A program made the position numbers and the translations under genes. From UBA6136 sp044350805 (GTDB lineage Bacteria > Pseudomonadota > Gammaproteobacteria > Methylococcales > Methylococcaceae): 64,000 nucleotides of DNA. Every line of letters starts with the position of its first letter. Position 1 is the first letter of the stretch. The stretch lies in contig JBILGU010000015.1 in the NCBI GenBank assembly GCA_044350805.1, positions 6,245 through 70,244 of the forward strand. The letters run 5' to 3'. Below, one piece after another: positions 51,438-59,730 of the stretch. Under the pieces are notes generated by a model. That model saw only the letters and a program-made list of their open reading frames with translations. It was not told where the DNA came from and made no database searches.

Positions 51438-52606
51438 GGGCCTCTCGAGCTGAAAGCGTGTCAGGGCAATTTCGCATGCTGGTCGTTGACCTTGAGCCAA
51501 CGCCCTACAAGACAGACCTGTGGAACGCCTTTGCCGAAGAGGTTGAACTTTACGTGATCTACACGGAGAGAAGGAACTGGGCGCCGGACGGAGGTCACAA
51601 TTACCTAACTTGGCCTGAATACAGGCATGAACATTCTGTCCTCGTTGGCAAGGGCATGCTTGGCGGCTTGCTGTCAGTCATCGCTGTCGCATCAAAGATC
51701 TTGAGGAGCCCGACGAATCTGATCTTTATTGCGGGTTATGACCGGCTGGCAACCGTGGCCGCAATTCTCTTTGCCTCTTTGACGGGCAGGCACTTTGTTG
51801 TGCACGCGGACGTGTTCAACAACCGTTGGCCCCCGGGTCAACTGGCCTGGTTGAAACTGATGATTCGGCAGTCGCTGAGAAAAATCGTATTTGAGCGGGG
51901 CGATGCCGTTCTTGTTTGCGGCAGACGTGGCCTGGAGTCCGCACAGGAAGCTGGTTGCCCCCGAAGCAAGGTTTTGGACTTCCCCTATGTTATCGACGCC
52001 ACACGCATAAAGTCAGATGCGCCCGCAGAGTTGCCCGCGGCCTGCCTAGAGGATGTCGGAGACGGAAGGTTGATCATATTCTTCAGTGGCCGCATGATTC
52101 CCAGAAAGGGCCTCCCCACCTTGTTGATGGCATTTAGCCAACTTAAAACGTTCAGGAACGATTGGGTAGTCTGGATTGAAGGCGATGGACCAGAGTTATC
52201 ACGGGTCCAAGAACTGGCGGTGGAACTGCGCGTGGATAAGCGCTGCCGTTTTCTCGGCTTTTGTCAGTACGACCTCCACAGCTGGCTTGTTCGCAGCGCC
52301 GACATCGTCGTCGTCCCTTCGTTGGAGGATACTTGGGGAATCGTGGTGGACGAAGGTCTTCAGTTAGGTAAATCCGTCGTCTCAAGCGATGCCACCGGGT
52401 CTGGCTATGACCGGATCGAACATGGCCACAACGGATATCTCTTCCCCGCCGGGGATGTAGACGCACTTAAGCGTTGCCTGGAGCCACTGATCGACGATGA
52501 GGCGCGCCGTCGTCAGCTCGGATCCACCGCTGCGGCCAGTTCGAAGAATTTGCGTCCCCGGGATAATCTTGAGACGCTTCTTAAACTGATCAGAGTCGTG
52601 TCGTGA
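51428..52606 (+). CDS. Family 4 glycosyltransferase
   Basis: This is a GT-B transferase. From ATG 51428 it has 392 residues, beginning near MLVVDLEPTPYKTDLWNAFA, with an unusual N-lobe. The C-lobe has IIFFSGRMIPRKGLPTLLMA (Arg-Lys pair), WIEGDGPELSRVQELAVELR, and VVPSLEDTWGIVVDEGLQLGKSVVSSDATG, with the E-x7-E-like acid residues. A longer reading to 51323 overlaps wecE heavily and is rejected; Met at 51476 is a shorter option. The 10-nt overlap with wecE suggests it transfers the 4-amino sugar, which is inference. Confidence 0.86.
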   Translation: MPLRASRAESVSGQFRMLVVDLEPTPYKTDLWNAFAEEVELYVIYTERRNWAPDGGHNYLTWPEYRHEHSVLVGKGMLGGLLSVIAVASKILRSPTNLIFIAGYDRLATVAAILFASLTGRHFVVHADVFNNRWPPGQLAWLKLMIRQSLRKIVFERGDAVLVCGRRGLESAQEAGCPRSKVLDFPYVIDATRIKSDAPAELPAACLEDVGDGRLIIFFSGRMIPRKGLPTLLMAFSQLKTFRNDWVVWIEGDGPELSRVQELAVELRVDKRCRFLGFCQYDLHSWLVRSADIVVVPSLEDTWGIVVDEGLQLGKSVVSSDATGSGYDRIEHGHNGYLFPAGDVDALKRCLEPLIDDEARRRQLGSTAAASSKNLRPRDNLETLLKLIRVVS

Positions 52607-52628
52607 TCGCTATTACCCGCGTGGCCAT

Positions 52629-53840
52629 ATGAAAATCGCCCAGATCGATGTTAACTACCAGTCTAGCAGTACCGGAAAAATTGTCGCCGACGTGGTCACT
52701 TGCCTCGAAGGACTAGGGCACTCGACACTAACCTGCTTCGGACGCGGGGTGGATCGGGGGTTTGAGCGTGTCAAGAAGATTAGCCCTGGGGTAGAAGTAG
52801 CGTTTCACGCTCTTGGTACCCGGCTAACCGGGCTCACGGGATGCTATTCCCCAATAGCCACGCGTCGATTGATCCGTTTACTGGCCGACTATCAGCCGGA
52901 CATTGTCCATCTTCACGACTTGCATGGCTATTACCTGAATATTGGAGAACTAGTTGCGTATCTTAAATCAAGCGCCACGCCGACAGTTTGGACGTTTCAT
53001 TGTGAATTTATGTATACGGGAAAGTGTGGTTATGCATTCGACTGCGACAAGTGGAAGAACCGCTGTGGTGACTGCCCCAGTTTGCACGATTATCCCAAAA
53101 GCTGGTTCTTTGACTTCACGACCAGGATGTTTGACCAGAAGCGCTCGATGTTCGAAGGGTTCGACCATCTGCAACTCACCGCGCCTTCCTGCTGGCTCGC
53201 GGACAGAATGCGTGAATCGGCCATCGTCGGAGACAAGAGCATAACTGTGGTGCCCAACGGACTGGATATCGACGTCTTTCATCCGCGTGAATCTGACGCA
53301 CTACGTGTGCAGTTGGGATTGACTGACGAATATATCGTGCTCTCCGTCGGGTCAAATTTGCTCTCGGAAATCAAGGGCGGGCGCTGGGTGCTGGAGCTTG
53401 CGAAGCGCAACCCCGAGATGGTGTTTATCATGGTCGGGGTAGAGGCGCCCCCGGCCTCGATTCCCCCCAATCTCAAGCTGATTCCATGCATCTACAACCA
53501 AAATCTTCTGGCCGAGTATTACTCGATGGCGGATGTGCTTCTGTTGACCAGTTCAAAGGAGACGTTTTCAATGGTCAGCGCGGAAAGCCTAGCCTGTGGT
53601 ACACCAGTAATCGGCTTCGATTCCGGAGCGCCGAAAGAGGTTGCACCTCCCGGTTTCGGAAAATTTGTACCCTACGCTGATCTGAATGGGTTGGAATCCT
53701 TGCTGCGAAAGACCAAGACCGGGCTACTACCGATGAAGACAGCTGAGGAATGTCAAGAGTTTGCTGTTCGCCGCTACGCTAAGGAAGTTATGGTGACGGC
53801 CTATGAAGGGATATACCGTCAGATGACTGAAAAGTATTAG
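52629..53840 (+). CDS. Family 4 glycosyltransferase, WcaC-like with Cys-rich insertion
   Basis: This GT-B enzyme has 403 residues. It starts MKIAQIDVNYQSSSTGKIVADV with the acceptor-side glycine-rich turn and contains the cysteine-rich WTFHCEFMYTGKCGYAFDC, KWKNRCGDCPSL and SWFFDFTTRMFDQK segments typical of WcaC-type transferases of colanic acid and similar polymers. The donor-site region reads LTSSKETFSMVSAESLACGTPVIGFDSG. It shares the Cys insertion type with the glycosyltransferase at 43072. It lies 7 nt before the amidotransferase gene of the L-FucNAm block and may act in that block. Confidence 0.88.
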   Translation: MKIAQIDVNYQSSSTGKIVADVVTCLEGLGHSTLTCFGRGVDRGFERVKKISPGVEVAFHALGTRLTGLTGCYSPIATRRLIRLLADYQPDIVHLHDLHGYYLNIGELVAYLKSSATPTVWTFHCEFMYTGKCGYAFDCDKWKNRCGDCPSLHDYPKSWFFDFTTRMFDQKRSMFEGFDHLQLTAPSCWLADRMRESAIVGDKSITVVPNGLDIDVFHPRESDALRVQLGLTDEYIVLSVGSNLLSEIKGGRWVLELAKRNPEMVFIMVGVEAPPASIPPNLKLIPCIYNQNLLAEYYSMADVLLLTSSKETFSMVSAESLACGTPVIGFDSGAPKEVAPPGFGKFVPYADLNGLESLLRKTKTGLLPMKTAEECQEFAVRRYAKEVMVTAYEGIYRQMTEKY

Positions 53841-53847
53841 AGCGGCT

Positions 53848-54987
53848 ATGAAAAACAACTATCAGATCTGCAGGCGTTGCATCATGGACACCTCAGATCC
53901 CAACATAGTGTTCGATGAGCGAGGCTGGTGCAATTATTGCCAAAATTTTGAGTCGACGATCTCCCCAAGCTGGGACACCGGCCAGAGGGGACATGCTGGC
54001 CTTGTCGCCCTGGCTGAAACAATCCGTCGTAATGGACAGGGCAAGGATTTCGACTGCATCATTGGCCTGAGCGGTGGGCTCGACAGCTCTTACGCGGCCT
54101 GCATTGCCAAAGAAAACATGGGGTTACGCCCATTGCTCTTCCACGTAGACGCGGGCTGGAATACCGACCAAGCTGTGGGCAACATCGAAAAGCTGGTGAA
54201 TGGTTTGGGCCTGGATCTCTACACCGAAGTGGTGAACTGGAACGACGTCAAGCGCATGCAAGTTGCGTTTTTGCGCGCCGGTATCCCCGATCAGGACTTG
54301 GTGCAAGATGCCGCATTTTTCTCCACTCTGTATCGGTTTGCGCGCCAACACAAGATCAAGCACATTATCACCGGTTCAAACTTTTCAACCGAGTGCTGCC
54401 GCGAGCCCGAAGCCTGGGGTGGCTACTTGGGTATCGACAAAACCCTGTTTGGTGACATTTGGGCTAAGCACGGAGACAGCAGCAGTATTGATGGGTTTCC
54501 GCTGGTGGATATTTTGGTTTACAAAATTTTGTACCAAAAGGTGCTACGCATGAAAGTGCATCAACCATTGAACTTGGTGCCCTTTGACAAAACACGGGCC
54601 GAAGACGAACTTGAACAACGCTTTGGCTGGCAGCGTTTTCAACACAAGCACCACGAGTCGCGCTTCACACGCTTTTATGAAGATTATTGGCTACCTCGCC
54701 GCTTCGGCTTCCACAAGCGCCGGGCGCACTTTTCGAGCCTGATCATGACGGGGCAGATGACGCGCGACCACGCGCTAGCCCGCTTGTCGCACCCCGAAAT
54801 GAACGAGCACTTTTTGCAGGAGGAATTTGAATACGTGGCCCACAAACTTGGTTTGAGTGTGGCCGAGTTGCAGGCCTTATTTGACAGCCCCAAGACCACA
54901 TACCGAGACTTCCAAAACAAACGCTGGCTTATTGGCTTTGGCGCTAATGCGCTGCGCTGGCTGGGGCTGGAGAAGAGGTACTTCTGA
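53848..54987 (+). CDS. wbuX: N-acetyl sugar amidotransferase (WbpG/WbuX/PseA family)
   Basis: This PP-loop ATPase activates the acetamido group of a sugar and exchanges its oxygen for ammonia, giving an acetamidino group. The 379 residues contain CRRCIMDTSDPNIVFDERGWC and CNYCQNFE (two Cys pairs, a zinc site), the PP-loop IGLSGGLDSSYAA at about 74-86, the conserved VDAGWNTDQAV, and KHIITGSNFSTECCREPEAW, which belong to the family. It ends on the start of hisH2, and the three genes wbuX-hisH2-hisF2 form the amidation module. In E. coli O145 and P. aeruginosa O12-type clusters the module makes L-FucNAm, and the fnlABC genes that follow support that. Confidence 0.93.
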   Translation: MKNNYQICRRCIMDTSDPNIVFDERGWCNYCQNFESTISPSWDTGQRGHAGLVALAETIRRNGQGKDFDCIIGLSGGLDSSYAACIAKENMGLRPLLFHVDAGWNTDQAVGNIEKLVNGLGLDLYTEVVNWNDVKRMQVAFLRAGIPDQDLVQDAAFFSTLYRFARQHKIKHIITGSNFSTECCREPEAWGGYLGIDKTLFGDIWAKHGDSSSIDGFPLVDILVYKILYQKVLRMKVHQPLNLVPFDKTRAEDELEQRFGWQRFQHKHHESRFTRFYEDYWLPRRFGFHKRRAHFSSLIMTGQMTRDHALARLSHPEMNEHFLQEEFEYVAHKLGLSVAELQALFDSPKTTYRDFQNKRWLIGFGANALRWLGLEKRYF

Positions 54988-55604
54988 TGATCCGCGTCGT
55001 TGACTATGGCGTGGGAAATATCCAAGCCTTCATGACGCTTTTTAAACGCATGGGGTTTGAAGCTCAGCGCGCCGACACCCCCGAATCGATGCGCGACGCA
55101 ACACGCTTGATTTTGCCCGGCGTAGGCCATTTTGATCACGCCATGCAGCGCCTGAATAACTCGGGCCTGCGCCCCAGCCTGGAACAATTGGTACTGGAGA
55201 AACTAGTGCCGGTGATGGGAGTGTGCGTGGGCATGCAAATGCTGGCTGAGGGTTCTGAAGAAGGCACCTTGGCCGGGCTCAATTGGGTGCCGGGGCGGGT
55301 GCGAGCGTTCGCCAGCCATCCCCAAACCGCCCAGTTGCCTATGCCCCACATGGGCTGGAACGACTTAGCCCCAAAACCAGATGCGGCCCTTTTTGCCCTG
55401 GGGTTTGAGGATGCTCCGCAGTTTTATTTTTTGCATTCATTCTTCTTCGACGCACAAGATAGACAAGATGTAGCGGCTACCGCACATTACGGAATCGACT
55501 TTGACGCCGTGGTCTCCAAAGGTCACATTCACGGCGTACAGTGTCATCCAGAAAAAAGCCACCATTGGGGAGCGCGGTTGCTGAAAAACTTTGTGGAGTG
55601 TTGA
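54987..55604 (+). CDS. wbuY: Glutamine amidotransferase subunit HisH2 (WbuY-type) for sugar amidination
   Basis: This class I glutaminase supplies ammonia to the sugar amidotransferase with HisF2. The 205 residues begin IRVVDYGVGNIQAFMTLFKR; the nucleophile Cys is in GVCVGMQML near residue 83, the His-Glu pair in GVQCHPEKSHHWGARLLKN near 188-192. It is a HisH paralogue, not the histidine enzyme: no other his genes are present, and the partner amidotransferase is adjacent. The start overlaps the wbuX stop by one base (TGATG). Confidence 0.92.
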   Translation: MIRVVDYGVGNIQAFMTLFKRMGFEAQRADTPESMRDATRLILPGVGHFDHAMQRLNNSGLRPSLEQLVLEKLVPVMGVCVGMQMLAEGSEEGTLAGLNWVPGRVRAFASHPQTAQLPMPHMGWNDLAPKPDAALFALGFEDAPQFYFLHSFFFDAQDRQDVAATAHYGIDFDAVVSKGHIHGVQCHPEKSHHWGARLLKNFVEC

Positions 55605-55607
55605 GCC

Positions 55608-56393
55608 ATGCTGCGTCCCAGAATTATTCCCTGTTTGTTGATCCATCAAGGTGGATTAGTCAAAACGCAAGGCTTCAAGAACTCAAAATACGTGGGTGAC
55701 CCCATCAATGCGGTGCGCATCTTCAACGAGAAAGAGGCCGATGAGCTGATGATTTTGGACATCGACGCCACGGTCAAGGGGCTGGAGCCAGACTTTGGCT
55801 TGATTGCCAAACTGGCGGCAGAGTGTCGCATGCCACTTTGTTATGGCGGTGGTGTAACTACTGCAAAGCAGGTAGCACGTATCGTGGATACGGGTGTTGA
55901 GAAGGTTGCCGTCAGCGCTGCCGCCATTGCCAATCCGCCCCTGTTGACCGAAATGGCCGCTGCTGTTGGGCATCAGTCGGTGGTCGCGGTGTTGGATGTA
56001 CGTAAGCGTTCGGGGCTTTTTGCCAAGGACTATGAGCTGTGCACCCACAACGGTAAAACGGTCCACAAGCTCGACCCAGTTGCGTTTGCCAAGCAATTGC
56101 AGGATGCCGGTGCTGGCGAGATCGTGATCAACTCTGTCGATAGAGATGGACTCATGCAAGGGTATGACCTTGATCTGGCGAAGCACTTCAAGCATGCGCT
56201 TAAAGTGCCTGTCACATTTTTGGGAGGCGCTGGATCTCTTGATCACATGAGTCAACTCATTTCAAATTTGGGCGTGGTCGGAGCTGCCGCGGGCAGTCTA
56301 TTTGTTTTCAAGGGTAAATATCGCGCAGTGCTGATTAATTACCCTACCCCAGAACAAAAGATCAAGCTTTGCCGCGAAGCATTGAAATATTAA
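55608..56393 (+). CDS. wbuZ: HisF2 (WbuZ-type) cyclase-like subunit for sugar amidination
   Basis: This TIM-barrel partner of HisH2 conducts ammonia. The 261 residues start RPRIIPCLLIHQGGLVKTQGF, where the usual HisF has C-L-D; the leucines in place of the catalytic Asp are as expected for the amidation-specific paralogues, which no longer cyclise. Other barrel motifs are LDIDATVKG, LCYGGGVTT, EIVINSVDRDGLMQGYDL, and LGGAGSLDHM. It lies 4 nt after hisH2 and 19 nt before fnlA; together they belong to L-FucNAm synthesis. Confidence 0.92.
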   Translation: MLRPRIIPCLLIHQGGLVKTQGFKNSKYVGDPINAVRIFNEKEADELMILDIDATVKGLEPDFGLIAKLAAECRMPLCYGGGVTTAKQVARIVDTGVEKVAVSAAAIANPPLLTEMAAAVGHQSVVAVLDVRKRSGLFAKDYELCTHNGKTVHKLDPVAFAKQLQDAGAGEIVINSVDRDGLMQGYDLDLAKHFKHALKVPVTFLGGAGSLDHMSQLISNLGVVGAAAGSLFVFKGKYRAVLINYPTPEQKIKLCREALKY

Positions 56394-56412
56394 ATGCATT
56401 CAAAGGTTTTCT

Positions 56413-57441
56413 ATGTTTTCTGAGAAGGTACTTCTCCTCACTGGAGGAACTGGCTCTTTTGGCAACGCTGTTCTGCGCCGTTTTCTTGATTCTGACTTGC
56501 GTGAGATTCGCATCTTCAGCCGCGACGAAAAGAAGCAAGATGACATGCGCAAGAAGTACCACAGCCCCAAGCTCAAGTTTTATATCGGGGATGTGCGCGA
56601 TTACCAATCCGTTTTGAATGTGGTGCGTGGCGTGGATTTCATTTACCACGCCGCTGCACTTAAGCAGGTTCCATCGTGCGAGTTTCATCCACTTGAGGCT
56701 GTAAAGACCAACGTTCTGGGTACTGAAAACGTGCTCGAAGCTGCCATCACCTGTGGCGTCAAACGGGTGGTGGCGTTGAGCACCGACAAAGCGGTGTACC
56801 CCATCAACGCCATGGGCATTAGCAAGGCCATGATGGAAAAGGTGGCTGTAGCCAAGTCACGTGACAGCAACAACACCGTGATCAACGTCACCCGATACGG
56901 CAACGTGATGTGCTCACGGGGTTCAGTGATTCCTCTGTTCACACAGCAGATTCGCGCTGGGCAGCCCATCACTGTCACTGATCCAGCCATGACCCGATTC
57001 ATGATGACGCTGGATGATGCGCTGGACTTGGTGTTGTATGCGTTTGAGCACGGCAAGCCGGGCGAGATTTTTGTGCAAAAAGCACCCGCTGCCACCATCG
57101 AGACGCTGGCCTCCGCACTGACTGACTTGCTGGGTAAGCCTAAGCACGAGGTGCGCGTGATTGGCACGCGTCATGGCGAAAAGTTGTATGAAGCATTGCT
57201 GAGCCGTGAGGAAATGGTAGCGGCCGAAGATTTGGGTGGCTATTACCGCGTCCCGCCAGACCTGCGCGACCTCAACTACGGCAAATTTATAGAGCAAGGC
57301 GAAGTCAAAATCTCAGAAGCCAGCGACTACAACTCGCACAACACCACCCGGCTGGACGTACCTGGCATGCAGGCGTTGCTTATGAAGCTGCGCTTTATCC
57401 AGTCGACCGTAAGTGGTGAGGTTGCCGAGGCCGAGGAGTAA
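56413..57441 (+). CDS. fnlA: UDP-GlcNAc 4,6-dehydratase / 5-epimerase / 3-epimerase (FnlA/WbjB/CapE)
   Basis: FnlA is the first enzyme of UDP-L-FucNAc synthesis: it converts UDP-GlcNAc to UDP-2-acetamido-2,6-dideoxy-L-lyxo-4-hexulose through an L-arabino intermediate. The 342 residues carry LLLTGGTGSFGNAVLRRF (cofactor loop at 9-15), FIYHAAALKQVPSCEFHP, VVALSTDKAVYPINAMGISK with the Met-x3-Lys triad typical of these dehydratases (Met in place of Tyr), TRYGNVMCSRGSVIPLF, and the C-terminal TRHGEKLYEALLSREEM. It leads the fnlABC-wbuB run, with gaps of 5 and 3 nt between fnlA, fnlB and fnlC. Confidence 0.94.
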   Translation: MFSEKVLLLTGGTGSFGNAVLRRFLDSDLREIRIFSRDEKKQDDMRKKYHSPKLKFYIGDVRDYQSVLNVVRGVDFIYHAAALKQVPSCEFHPLEAVKTNVLGTENVLEAAITCGVKRVVALSTDKAVYPINAMGISKAMMEKVAVAKSRDSNNTVINVTRYGNVMCSRGSVIPLFTQQIRAGQPITVTDPAMTRFMMTLDDALDLVLYAFEHGKPGEIFVQKAPAATIETLASALTDLLGKPKHEVRVIGTRHGEKLYEALLSREEMVAAEDLGGYYRVPPDLRDLNYGKFIEQGEVKISEASDYNSHNTTRLDVPGMQALLMKLRFIQSTVSGEVAEAEE

Positions 57442-57446
57442 TCGGA

Positions 57447-58580
57447 ATGGCGCTGTCCAACTGCCGCATATTGGTGACCGGAGCCAATGGGTTTATTAGC
57501 AAAAATTTGGTTGTGCGTTTGAATGAACTTTCAAAGGTCAGTGTGACCACTTTTTTGCGTGGTGATCACGCCGACCTTTTGCCCCAACTATTATCTCAGG
57601 TAGATGCTGTTGTGCACTTGGCGGGTGAAAACCGACCCGCCGATGAGGCTGCGTTTGTGCAAGTGAATTACGGATTGACCTCAGCTTTGTGTGATGCCAT
57701 TGAGCGGGTGTTTCGATCCACAGGTCGGCATATCCCTCTGGTCCTAGCATCATCCACGCAGGTCGAGCGTGACAATCCTTACGGAAGAAGCAAACTTGCG
57801 GCTGAAGCAGCCGTCCAGACGCTGGCCAAGGAAACAGGTAACCCGTGCGTGATTTTTCGTCTTCCTGGCGTGTTCGGTAAGTGGTGCAAGCCCAACTACA
57901 ACTCGGTCGTCGCTACCTTTTGCTACAACATTGCGCGCGATCTGCCAATCCCGATCATTGAACCAATGGCGGATTTGAAACTCGTCTATATTGACGACGT
58001 CGTAAGTGCGTTTCTGGCGGCCCTGGAGGTTCCCGAGATGGGGTGTGTAAAGGCTAAGGTTGAGCCTGAGTACACCACTACCGTGGCTGAACTTGCTAAC
58101 CAGATTCGTGCCTTTGGCGACTGCCGCTCAACGTTGGAGGCTGGACGGGTGGGTACGAGTTTTTTGCGTGCGCTTTACGCAACCTATGTAAGTTACCTGC
58201 CCAACGAGAAATTTTCTTATCCGGTGACACAACATGCCGACCCACGCGGTGTGTTTGTGGAGATGCTAAAAACACAGGACAGCGGTCAGTTCAGCTATTT
58301 CACGGCACAGCCAGGCATTACACGGGGTGGTCATTACCACCATACCAAAACTGAGAAATTTCTTGTCATTAAAGGTGAAGCACTATTTCGCTTCCGCCAT
58401 TTGCTGACCAATGAATTGGTGGAACTGCGTACCAGTGGTGGTACGCCACGAGTGGTAGACACCATTCCTGGGTGGACTCACGACATCACCAATGTTGGTA
58501 CTTATGAGATGGTGGTGATGCTTTGGGCCAACGAAAAATTTGACAGGGAAAAGCCGGACACTGTTGCCAGCAAGGTTTAA
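57447..58580 (+). CDS. fnlB: UDP-4-keto-sugar reductase FnlB (WbjC/CapF), SDR plus cupin
   Basis: FnlB is the second enzyme of the pathway and reduces C4 to UDP-N-acetyl-6-deoxy-L-talosamine. The 377 residues consist of an N-terminal SDR part (ILVTGANGFISKNLVVRL at 8-25, VVHLAGENRPADE, STQVERDNPYGRSKLAAE with Tyr-x3-Lys) and, from about 245, a cupin domain with the metal-binding GGHYHHTKTEKFLVIKGEAL (three His, one Glu) and PGWTHDITN. This two-domain layout is that of S. aureus CapF. Lengths and order agree with fnlA and fnlC on either side. Confidence 0.93.
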   Translation: MALSNCRILVTGANGFISKNLVVRLNELSKVSVTTFLRGDHADLLPQLLSQVDAVVHLAGENRPADEAAFVQVNYGLTSALCDAIERVFRSTGRHIPLVLASSTQVERDNPYGRSKLAAEAAVQTLAKETGNPCVIFRLPGVFGKWCKPNYNSVVATFCYNIARDLPIPIIEPMADLKLVYIDDVVSAFLAALEVPEMGCVKAKVEPEYTTTVAELANQIRAFGDCRSTLEAGRVGTSFLRALYATYVSYLPNEKFSYPVTQHADPRGVFVEMLKTQDSGQFSYFTAQPGITRGGHYHHTKTEKFLVIKGEALFRFRHLLTNELVELRTSGGTPRVVDTIPGWTHDITNVGTYEMVVMLWANEKFDREKPDTVASKV

Positions 58581-58583
58581 TGA

Positions 58584-59720
58584 ATGAAAAAACTCAAAAT
58601 CATGTCGGTTGTGGGTACACGGCCCGAGATCATCCGCCTGTCGCGTGTACTGGTAGCGCTGGACGTGCATTGCGATCATGTGCTGGTGCATACTGGCCAA
58701 AACTACGATTATGAATTGAATCAGGTGTTCTTTAATGACTTGGGCGTGCGCAAGCCCGACTATTTTTTGAACAGCGCTGAGGGCAGCACTGCTGCTGCTA
58801 ACACCATCGGCAACCTCATCACTGCCGTGGATGGGGTGTTGGACCAGGAGAAACCCGAGGCCATGCTGGTGCTGGGTGACACCAACAGCTGCCTGTCGGT
58901 GATTCCGGCCAAGCGGCGTAAAGTGCCTATTTTCCACATGGAGGCGGGCAACCGCTGCTTTGACCAGCGCGTACCCGAAGAAACGAACCGCCGTATTGTG
59001 GACCACACGGCAGACATCAACCTCACATATAGCACCATTGCTCGTGACTACTTACTGCGTGAGGGGCTGCCGCCCGACCAGGTGATCAAGACCGGCAGCC
59101 CCATGTACGAGGTTCTGCACCATTATCTCCCGCAGATTCAGGCGTCTGACGCATTGGCGCGACTGGGCCTGCTGGCTGGTCAGTACTTCGTTATTAGTGC
59201 CCACCGAGAGGAAAACATCGAATCGGACAAATCGTTTGCGAAACTGGTGGCGGTGCTAAACGCGGTGGCAGTAGACCATGGCTTGCCGGTGGTGGTTTCC
59301 ACCCACCCCCGTACCAAAAAACGTGTGGATTCCACGGGCGCCGAGTTCCACCCACTGGTTCGGCTGATGAAGCCTCTGGGTTTCCATGACTATGTCAATC
59401 TGCAAATGCAAGCCAAGGCAGTGTTGTCGGACAGTGGCACCGTCAACGAAGAGTCGTCCATCTTGAACTTTCCGGCACTCAATCTGCGCGAGGCGCATGA
59501 ACGACCCGAAGGAATGGAGGAGACCGCCGTAATTATGGTGGGCCTGGAGGTGGACCGTGTGCGCCAGGGTCTGGCCATTCTGACCACCCAGGGCCGTGGC
59601 GCCGATCGAAGCCTTCGCCTTGTGTCCGACTACAGCATGCCTAATGTGAGTCACAAGGTGGTGCGCATCATCCACAGCTACACCGACTACGTGAACCGCG
59701 TGGTGTGGAGGAAGTATTGA
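58584..59720 (+). CDS. fnlC: UDP-N-acetyl-L-talosamine 2-epimerase FnlC (WbjD/CapG)
   Basis: FnlC is the third enzyme: it inverts C2 to give UDP-L-FucNAc. The 378 residues show the UDP-GlcNAc 2-epimerase (GT-B-like) pattern: LKIMSVVGTRPEIIRLSRVL with the nucleotide-binding GTRPE, HTGQNYDYELNQVFF, VLGDTNSCLSVIPAKRRKVPIFHMEAGNR, QRVPEETNRRIVDHTADINLTYS, and the acceptor-site SAHREENIES and LSDSGTVNEESSILNFP with catalytic Asp/Glu. Its position between fnlB and the wbuB transferase is as in FucNAc clusters. Confidence 0.94.
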   Translation: MKKLKIMSVVGTRPEIIRLSRVLVALDVHCDHVLVHTGQNYDYELNQVFFNDLGVRKPDYFLNSAEGSTAAANTIGNLITAVDGVLDQEKPEAMLVLGDTNSCLSVIPAKRRKVPIFHMEAGNRCFDQRVPEETNRRIVDHTADINLTYSTIARDYLLREGLPPDQVIKTGSPMYEVLHHYLPQIQASDALARLGLLAGQYFVISAHREENIESDKSFAKLVAVLNAVAVDHGLPVVVSTHPRTKKRVDSTGAEFHPLVRLMKPLGFHDYVNLQMQAKAVLSDSGTVNEESSILNFPALNLREAHERPEGMEETAVIMVGLEVDRVRQGLAILTTQGRGADRSLRLVSDYSMPNVSHKVVRIIHSYTDYVNRVVWRKY

Positions 59721-59730
59721 GCACAGGCTG

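Noticed and set aside
54987..56393. hisH and hisF as part of histidine biosynthesis
   Set aside because: They are adjacent to the PP-loop sugar amidotransferase and fnlABC, other his genes are missing, and HisF2 lacks the catalytic Asp near its N-terminus.
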